Notes under the pieces: generated by a model
Told to the model about the DNA's origin: nothing
Databases searched by the model: none
What the model saw: the letters and a program-made list of their open reading frames with translations, nothing else
In this document: piece after piece, positions 54,401-60,070 of the stretch
Position numbering within the stretch: the first letter of the stretch is position 1
Layout of the letters: every line of letters starts with the position of its first letter
Made by a program: the position numbers and the translations under genes
Assembly: GCA_024196135.1 (NCBI GenBank)
Contig: JAMQCK010000119.1
Span: 1-60,070 of the forward strand
Length of the DNA stretch: 60,070 nucleotides
Reading direction: 5' to 3'
Source of the DNA: Pleurotus ostreatus/Saccharomyces cerevisiae fusant
Taxonomy: Eukaryota > Opisthokonta

Positions 54401-54680
54401 CTCGTGAGGAGCTGGGAGCAGTCTAGCAGCGCCTCGAGGTCGCGAGCTGACGTCTTTCGACCTCGACGGGAGCCAAGCATGGGTGAAGCTTATCGCTTCC
54501 TAGTCTAGAAATACCTGTTCTGCATCGGCGAGCGAAGAAAGAGGGCAGCGGACACCGAAGGATGGCGGTAGACACCAAGAGACCTACGTGACCTGTCGGG
54601 CGTGACGCATCGTGACGCCGGTCATAAATCCCCCCGGAATCTGAACTTCAACCTCCCTCCGCCTTGGAAATGCTGAAGTA
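54401..54680. pseudogene. Truncated duplicate of the 55.8-57.1 kb gene start and divergent promoter
   Basis: This 280-bp stretch matches 56772-57076. Shared sequence includes GAGCTGGGAGCAGTCTAGCA, then CGCCTCGAGGTCGCG, ACACCAAGAGA, GTGACGCATCGTGACGCC, CATAAAATCC-like and CTCCCTCCGCC. On the minus strand it keeps the first exon fragment ARDLEALLDCSQLLT of the conserved fungal protein, after which the frame runs into unrelated sequence. On the plus side it keeps ATGCTGAAGTACCTCTAA, so the second gene would stop after five codons. Neither gene is functional here. Confidence 0.75.
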
Positions 54681-55065
54681 CCTCTAACGGGCAAATGAGC
54701 CGTCCTCGAGGTAGGCCCAGAAGCCGGGAAGGGACCCACGGAAGAAGATAGAGCAGTCATTCGTGTAAGTAGCCAAAGACGGCCTTCGCCAATGCAAACG
54801 TTGGAGATCCGAGTCAATGAACGGACATCGCAGTGATGAAGCTTTTGGAACCTCTCAACAAGTGGCAATAACGATTCTTGTAGCCACTTATACGCGGCGA
54901 AGGAATACAGGATCAAGGAATTGCTGAGTACCCTGGGAGGCAATTTCCACAGCGTAATGCCCGTCATCATCGAGGGTTACTGAGTGGTCAACCTTCCGGG
55001 GCGACGTCAGTAAACCTCGAGACTCTGTTAGGGCATAGCGCTCACGACGTTCACGGCCTCGGGCC
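54681..55065. other. Region between duplicated units, no recognised gene
   Basis: Open minus frames overlap (54584-54970 and 54888-55328) without domains. No match to the intact unit on the right could be seen by eye. Confidence 0.4.
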
Positions 55066-55418
55066 TCAGGCAGCGCAATTCCCATTGTAATGCGTAGAGC
55101 ACCATTCCGTAATGAGTAAGTCAGCGCGCGCGACTTCCGCGAAAACACCCGGGAAGCTGTTCCAGTCATCGGCCACGCAGTTGAGGATATTCCGTCGGCT
55201 GTTGACACAGACGCACAGCGCGAAATCGGGAAAGGTCGGCTCGCAGGCATTGTTGATGCAGATGTCAACGACGCCCGCTGTAGAGTAAGGTCAATCAGAA
55301 GAGCGCTCTCGAGCATGGGCATTTTCACTGAGGATACGGATGACTACTCACGGTCGACTTGGGCTTTCACCGTGCTGAACATGGCGGTAACCGCAAGGGC
55401 AATGGTGCTGAGGCGCAT
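55066..55418 (-). CDS. Small secreted six-cysteine protein, twin copy B
   Basis: Exon 1 55352-55418 and exon 2 55066-55277 (74-nt intron) give 92 aa, the same exon sizes (67 and 212 nt) as copy A. Signal peptide MRLSTIALAVTAMFSTVKAQ, then VDPGVVDICINNACEPTFPD, FALCVCVNSRRNILNCVADD, WNSFPGVFAEVARADLLITE and WCSTHYNGNCAA. The six cysteines of copy A are all kept; copy B adds a seventh near its end (GNC). The signal peptide and the VDPG-VDICI start are highly similar while the rest has diverged strongly at fixed length. This pattern is seen in secreted proteins under diversifying selection, although relaxed constraint is also possible. Confidence 0.8.
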
Positions 55419-55504
55419 GATTGTCTTCGAATGGAAGTGGGCGAGGTCGGGTTGACGAATGGGAGTGTTGCAGGGATGGGGCAACCGTGTTGAGCGCGTC
55501 TTCC

Positions 55505-55511
55505 TTATATA
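55505..55511 (-). promoter_or_regulatory. TATA box of twin copy B
   Basis: Reads TATATAA on the minus strand, 87 bp upstream of the ATG, in the context CTTATATACATACGC (copy A: CTTATATACGCATGG). Confidence 0.65.
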
Positions 55512-55567
55512 CATACGCAAGAGCAGGCTTGATGCGTATCCCAAAGTAAGGAGCGAGCGGGAGGGGC

Positions 55568-55620
55568 CTTGTAAGGGTAAGATGGCGCTCACGGAAGCGC
55601 AAGCCGTAAACTTACCTTCA
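55568..55620 (-). promoter_or_regulatory. Conserved upstream block of twin copy B
   Basis: Counterpart of 54048-54100. Plus-strand reading includes TAAGGGTAAGATGGCGCTC and GAAGCGCAAGCCGT, with ACCTTC closing both blocks. Confidence 0.6.
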
Positions 55621-55796
55621 TGGCCTGGGGTGATGTCCGCACATAGAGGCAGTATGTGAGTCTATGACCGCGGCAGAAGAGCAGGCGAAAATAACGAGTG
55701 GCTTCACGGACGCGCTAGTCTGTCATATGCTCGCCTTCGTAGCCTCGGATGAGGGCAGACGTCGGTCTGGTAGGATGGTTAGAAGGGAGATCACAG

Positions 55797-56903
55797 CTAG
55801 GAGCTCGATGAGGAAGAGTCCAGCTGGCTGCGATGGAGCGCTCCCATCATCGGCAGATAGGAAGATGGCGACGCCGCTACGTTCTTCTTCCCAACGAACG
55901 GCTTCACCGAGCCCTTGTCGAAGCCGGATCGGTAGTCCTTGAGGTAACGCATTACCACAGCCGAGCTGAGCGCGGTCAGCTTGACCAAGCGTTGCGTCAA
56001 GCTGGGCTCATGGAGGCCCTTCTCAATGTCCGATGTGAGAGTAGGAGTGTCGCCTTCTGGCCGCGCCGGGGAGTAGAAGCACCAATATACGGCACCGGCG
56101 AAGGTCTGCGCCTTTGACTTGAGAGGGCTGTCAAAGGAAGCGATGTAGCGGTACGCCTTTGCCACATATTCTGCGCGGGATGCTGTTGAGAGGTCGAGTC
56201 CAACGCGGGGCGTGCGACATGGTTCTGGATGTCCCGTGCATGTCGTATCCTCACGCGGTCGCAGGAAAAGCCCTCTAGGCGTAAAGGCAGACGAATCGCT
56301 GGCCCATTTGTTTTCGACGAGGTCGACGAGATCGGATGCGCCAGTGAGGGAGACGATCTTGTCGACGAGAAGGGACGGCCCGGAGATGATTTCTGCGGAG
56401 CCCACTCTCTGCATGGAGCGTAAGAGAATCCCGCCGTATGCGTCCGCATCGCCGAAGGTCAAGTCGAGCCCTTTGCGCGTGCCCCCTCGATATTTGGTGG
56501 TACCCTTGCCAGGCGCGCGATGAAAGTACCTATATGAGGTTCAGAGGCAAAACTCGAGCCGCGTATGTATGTCAATTTACCATTTCCCAAGCTCCCCTTG
56601 CTCCGCCGTACGATGCACGAACGGATCTTCGTGACATCCTGGCTTATGCAGATAGAACTCGAACTCTAGTAGTCTGAAGCACGTCTCTGCCGTATCACTG
56701 CAGACCACAAGATCGTAGTCGTGGAGCAGCGCGTACGCTATCTCGTCGAAGCGCGACAATATAGCGGGCTGCGTGAGGAGCTGGGAACAGTCTAGCAGCG
56801 CCTCTAGGTCGCGGGTTGACGTCTTTTGCTTCTTCGAGCTCGACGAGGGGCCAGCATCGGGGGAGCCTGACCTCTTGCGTGCAGTAAAGTACCTGCTCTC
56901 CAT
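55797..56903 (-). CDS. Conserved fungal protein, unknown function
   Basis: Start 56903. Exon 1 encodes a basic, Ser-rich lead (SRYFTARKRSGSPDAGPSSS, KKQKTSTRDLEALLDCSQLL), then DEIAYALLHDYDLVVCSDTA, CFRLLEFEFYLHKPGCHEDP and FVHRTAEQGELGK. An intron leads to WYFHRAPGKGTTKYRGGTRK, GLDLTFGDADAYGGILLRSM, EIISGPSLLVDKIVSLTGAS, GLFLRPREDTTCTGHPEPCR, TPRVGLDLSTASRAEYVAKA and YRYIASFDSP. The end is a serine run. The order EFYLxxxGCHEDPF ... YRGGTRKGLDLTFG ... GGILLR recurs in fungal hypothetical proteins. It is loosely reminiscent of 3-methyladenine DNA glycosylases (MPG), which also recognise a substrate via an E-x-Y-L...DP region, but I would not assign that. A KKQK-type nuclear signal is visible. 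The promoter is shared with the plus-strand gene at 57062. Confidence 0.72.
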
Positions 56904-57061
56904 TTAAGAGAGACCAGCAGAGGCAGCAGAGGCTGGAGGATGATAGTGAAGACCAAGAGATTTACGTGACCCTATCGGGAGTGACGCATCGTGACGCCGC
57001 TCATAAAATCCCGGGCCGGTCCTTCCGGGAAGCGAACTTTAACTCTCCCTCCGCCCTCACC
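56904..57061. promoter_or_regulatory. Divergent 158-bp promoter with TGACGC direct repeats
   Basis: Contains GTGACGCATCGTGACGCC (56980-56997, two TGACGC units 10 bp apart) followed by CATAAAA. The same arrangement is kept almost perfectly in the truncated duplicate (54599-54616). TGACGC resembles half of a CREB/ATF-type TGACGTCA site. Binding is inferred only. Confidence 0.5.
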
Positions 57062-58577
57062 ATGCTGAGGTACCTCTGGGCGACGCTGTACTCCCTGGTG
57101 TCCTGGGATCTCGCCCGGGACACTAGCCCGAGCTCCCCAGACTGCCTCAGCGCGCCAACCCTGCCCGCCCTCGCCGCCTGCTACGCCAACTACACCGTCC
57201 CCGCAGCGCACTACGACGCCGCGTCGTACGCAACTGCACAGCCCAAGGACTACGAGGTGCTTGCATTCCGCGCCGCCATCCACCGCATGCTGGACATCTC
57301 GGATGATGCGGCGGACTGCTTTGGGACGGAGCTGCCGGTCGCGCTGCAGGCGATTTACGAAGTGCACTCGTTCGTGGACCAGGAGAATGGGGAGGCGTAC
57401 TGCGTGTTGGCGGAGAAGCACGTCCTGAATGGATACTATGCTTATGGGTGGGGATTTATGGCGGTTCCTGACAAGAAGATTACGCCCGGGGCTGCAGTGC
57501 ATCACCTGTCTCCTCAGCACCCTCGCCTTGACATCCACCTCTCTGCGCCGCATCCAATCTTCGATGGCCCAGTGGACACGCAGGCAGCCGCACTCTTCAC
57601 TCAAGCGCGCGCTCGTAGCCTTTTCATCTCTGGTCGACACCGCCGCGCGTTCGACGCGCCTTCAGACTGCGAGAGCGAGTCGCCGACGGGGACGAAGTAC
57701 TACGCCACGGACCCTGCGCACAGCACGGTGAGTAATATGCCCGGAGTGCTGAGGACCGGGATAGCCGTCCTTGAAGGAGAGGGGAGCCGATTTGCGGCTC
57801 CCGAGTAGCGTGGCATCGGCACGTGCCACAAATGGCGCTGATTCTTTGCGGCATTCTTGATGATCCCTTTTACTGGTCCCAAGGCTCTTGCTATTCCCAT
57901 GACTCTGGATGAGGCAGCATCACCCGTCTTTACAAATTCTATCTTCTGGCGGCTTACCTCTTTTGACAGAGCGAACCCTTCCACTTGGCTCAGGTGGCCA
58001 TCAAGGACTGGCAAGACGCGCACGGCGGCTGCCCTACTGCGTCATGCGCGTACATCCAACTGCATGGTAAGGCCAAGACGACATGCCCTCAAGACGTGGC
58101 ATTCATTTCCAGTGGTCTTGGTAGGTGTTCTCTTGAAGTCGTTGCCGTCACTTTGCTGACTTCCGTCCTCATTTCCACCTCTCCTCCTACCCGCATTGCC
58201 CTTTCACACCTCTCGCATCCACCTCCCCTCCCCACCCAGGCCACGACCCCGCCTCCCTAGCCTGGTACCTCCAAACCGACCTCCCCGCCCGCCGCCTCCA
58301 AGCCGCCCTCACCGACGCCTTCCCCACCTGGAACATCTCCCTCCCCACCGACTCCCCCTGCATCCTCACCGCCTCCAAGACCGTGTTCGGGAAGTACGTC
58401 AACGGGGTACCAATTCATGAGTTGTGCGGCACGGATGCCACGCCGGAGGGGGCGACGGGGCAGTTTGTGCATGTTGAGCAGGCGATTGAGAGTAGGGGGG
58501 AGGGGGCGTATGAGGGGTGGGTGGGGGCGTTGAGGGAGGCGTTTGCGGGTGGGGTTGATCCGAGGGAGAGGGAGTAG
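57062..58577 (+). CDS. Conserved basidiomycete protein, probably extracellular
   Basis: Start 57062 with a short hydrophobic N-terminus (MLRYLWATLYSLVSWDLARD), which could be a signal peptide or anchor. Then CLSAPTLPALAACYANYTVP, AAHYDAASYATAQPKDYEVL, FRAAIHRMLDISDDAADCF, ALQAIYEVHSFVDQENGEAY, YYAYGWGFMAVPDKKITPGA, HLSAPHPIFDGPVDTQAAAL and SLFISGRHRRAFDAPSDCES. A 240-nt intron (57729-57968) leads to EPFHLAQVAIKDWQDAHGGC, YIQLHGKAKTTCPQDVAFIS, then across a second intron HDPASLAWYLQTDLPARRLQ, CILTASKTVFGKYVNGVPIH, ELCGTDATPEGATGQFVHVE and a C-terminal ALREAFAGGVDPRERE. Several paired cysteines and the APHP...D...Q...A...F/SGR...A pattern recur in agaricomycete hypothetical secreted proteins. 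Function unknown; histidine-rich motifs (SAPHP) could bind metal. Confidence 0.72.
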
Positions 58578-58907
58578 GTGGGAGGGTGGGTTGGGGAAGG
58601 ACTTGGCTTTACGACTTCACTGACCAACGGCTGTACTTCTTACTCCGATATCTTGGTACACTTGCAATTCATCTTCTTGTTCTTCACGGGATACTACTCC
58701 TCGCGATGTACATACATGTGTATGTACAGCGCAGAAGCAGGACAACAACAGCTCTATGGGATAAATACAGTCCAAGGCGAAGCGTCTGTGCCCGAGTCCG
58801 TAGTGATAGTGCTGGCGATGTCCACACCTATCCCCACCAGCAATGCATCAGCACCAGTCTTCGCCGCCAACGTCTAAACGACGCACCGCACTCAGCCACA
58901 AAACGCC
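58578..58907. other. Intergenic region between convergent genes
   Basis: About 330 bp; no gene seen beyond antiphase frames. Confidence 0.5.
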
Positions 58908-59642
58908 TCAGAACCCGCCAAGGCACTCCTCGCTCGGTGTCAGGTCGAAGCTCGCGTTGCCCAGTTTGTCCTTCAGACGTGCGAGCTTTCTGCGATTCGG
59001 CATTGTGCAGCGGAGCGTCGGCGAGTACGATACCACGGTCTCCGCGTCATCGTCATCCTCCTCTTCCTCCTCCGCGCCCAGGCGATTGATATCGATGCGA
59101 AGGGCGGGGCGAGACGAAGAAGTACCCATCCTGCTCCGTCTTGGGCGCGTCGGGCGGGCGGGGATGACTTGCGGCGCTGCCGCCTCGGTCGCCGCGGACT
59201 TGGTGGGATGTGGGAGGAAGGCGAGCGCGGCGGCGAGGTCAAGGCTCGGGAGCTCGCGCGCAGCAATCGCGTTCTGAAACTCGGGCGGGCTCGTGAGGCC
59301 GTCGCTCTCCTCGGACTCGGACGTCGTCATGTCCGGGATGAGCTGGGGGAGGGACGACGAGGAGCAGGCGAGGGCGCGCGGGTGCACGTCGCCCACGGAG
59401 CGGCGCTTTGAGGCGGGTGTGGGCGTTGGCGGCGCGTCGTCGTCGGTGATCGTGCGACCGCCGCGCTCGGGGAGGGCGCAGGTGTTGGCGGTGACGACGA
59501 TCGGGGTGCGGTCGTACTCAGAGGGCGGGTGGGCGGAGTAGGTGCGCGAGAGCGAGGGCGTGGGCGGGAAGTGGACACCGCGCGCGGCCTCGCAGGGCGT
59601 CGACGCCGGGTCCTTCAGGATCGGGCGGGGACTAGAAGGCAT
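58908..59642 (-). CDS. Conserved basidiomycete protein, unknown function (PRPILK... family)
   Basis: Single-exon, 244 aa. The N-terminal signature is MPSSPRPILKDPASTPCEAA, GVHFPPTPSLSRTYSAHPPS, EYDRTPIVVTANTCALPERG and GRTITDDDAPP. This matches a block (PRPILK, FPPTP-L, EYDR-PIVV-NTC-LP-RG) that recurs in agaricomycete hypothetical proteins. The rest is low-complexity (Ser, Glu/Asp-rich acidic run GAEEEEEDDDDAET), a basic patch (RPTRPRRSRMG) and a conserved-looking C-terminus (RRKLARLKDKLGNASFDLTP, SEECLGGF). No signal peptide, membrane segment or catalytic motif. Probably a disordered regulatory or adaptor protein; SP/TP sites suggest phosphorylation, by inference. The start 59642 is the first ATG and gives the conserved N-terminus directly. 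Confidence 0.72.
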   Translation of the reverse strand: MPSSPRPILKDPASTPCEAARGVHFPPTPSLSRTYSAHPPSEYDRTPIVVTANTCALPERGGRTITDDDAPPTPTPASKRRSVGDVHPRALACSSSSLPQLIPDMTTSESEESDGLTSPPEFQNAIAARELPSLDLAAALAFLPHPTKSAATEAAAPQVIPARPTRPRRSRMGTSSSRPALRIDINRLGAEEEEEDDDDAETVVSYSPTLRCTMPNRRKLARLKDKLGNASFDLTPSEECLGGF

Positions 59643-60070
59643 CTTGCAAAATTACGGAGGGTATAGGGGTGTAGGAGGGTGTCGGGTATGTGTTCAAAGG
59701 CTAGGGACCGTCCCCGCGCGCTGTGAGCGGCGGACACGACGAGAGCGCGTTTGGATTATGGGAGGCTGAGCGTAAGAGGGCAAGGAGAGTGTTTACAAGC
59801 GGATCTCGAGCATGGTGACGGTATAAGGCAAAATGTAGACGGTCACGCCTCGTCCCGTCGGCCGCGCCACATGCCCAAATTAGGACGTAGCCCCTTATGA
59901 TGTCACACCGGCACCGGCTCGGCCACCCGGCCCGAGTTCGTTCTCCCGCCGGCATCTCCTCGAGGCCCTTGTCCTGAACAATGAACACGCAGTCAGCGGC
60001 ATCTGGTAGCGACAAGTCGGCCGAGCCCGACCTCCCTCGGGCTGGATTATCTGCCTCGTTTTCCTGCGAT
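59643..60070. other. Right edge, no gene recognised
   Basis: A minus frame (59701-60015) has no domain. Presumably upstream sequence of the preceding gene. Confidence 0.45.

Larger units (their letters stand above)
55419..55796. other. Intergenic region upstream of twin copy B
   Basis: Holds the TATA box and conserved block listed separately; otherwise no gene. Confidence 0.5.

Noticed and set aside
53541..55418. CFEM-domain proteins
   Set aside because: CFEM needs eight cysteines with a different spacing; these have six or seven.
1..60070. tRNA, rRNA or CRISPR features
   Set aside because: No B-box-like GGTTCGANTCC within a cloverleaf context, no rRNA core sequences and no regularly spaced direct repeats were noticed; a covariance-model scan could still find a tRNA that I missed.

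Overview
The window is nuclear DNA of a basidiomycete fungus, most likely an agaricomycete of the polypore type. Genes are dense on both strands and cut by many short introns (about 45-75 nt, GT..AG), and base composition is GC-rich. The best-recognised accessory proteins (macrofage-activating-glycoprotein type, 'glycopeptide' type, 7-TM membrane proteins, CYP5150/OrdA-like P450, CAP59-type glycosyltransferase) are families typical of mushroom-forming fungi. No rRNA, tRNA, CRISPR or bacterial-type feature was seen. Gene models were built by joining ORF segments at plausible splice sites by eye, so outer limits are firmer than individual exon borders.

0.7-13 kb: a Zn2Cys6 transcription factor (+), a 332-bp terminal-inverted-repeat element (MITE-like) just upstream of a TAPT1/Emp65 ER membrane protein (+), an O-fucosyltransferase-like type II membrane protein (+), a CAP59/CMT1 alpha-1,3-mannosyltransferase-like protein (-) and a UshA-type 5'-nucleotidase (-).

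13.9-27.2 kb: an accessory, secretion-rich region. Four paralogous small secreted six-cysteine proteins (fungal calcium-binding-protein-like, about 98 aa, four exons each, three of them with a clear TATA box) flank a cytochrome P450 and a 2.7-kb gene-poor stretch. They are followed by a secreted protein with an aerolysin-like beta-hairpin pattern and a probably GPI-anchored macrofage-activating-glycoprotein family member.

27.4-42.7 kb: mostly housekeeping. A mitochondrial TFB/rRNA dimethylase-like protein (+), a tandem pair of 7-TM proteins (+), then the DNA replication factor Ctf4/AND-1 (-) and the mRNA 3'-end endonuclease CPSF73/Ysh1 (+) head to head across a 171-bp promoter with an MluI cell-cycle box, and two small unknown proteins.

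43.3-60 kb: an aldo/keto reductase (-), a secreted 'glycopeptide' protein with an arginine-rich tail (-), a large disordered basidiomycete orphan (+) and an APH-like kinase-fold protein (-). Then comes a tandem segmental duplication. Each copy has a 92-aa secreted cysteine-rich protein, a conserved upstream block and a divergent promoter; the left copy has lost the body of a conserved fungal gene that is intact on the right. A conserved extracellular-type unknown (+) and another basidiomycete unknown (-) follow.

The most interesting material is (i) the two families of small secreted cysteine-rich proteins with shared promoter architecture, (ii) the decayed tandem duplication at 53.5-57.1 kb, (iii) the MITE in the TAPT1 promoter, and (iv) several microexons (10, 13 and 15 nt).
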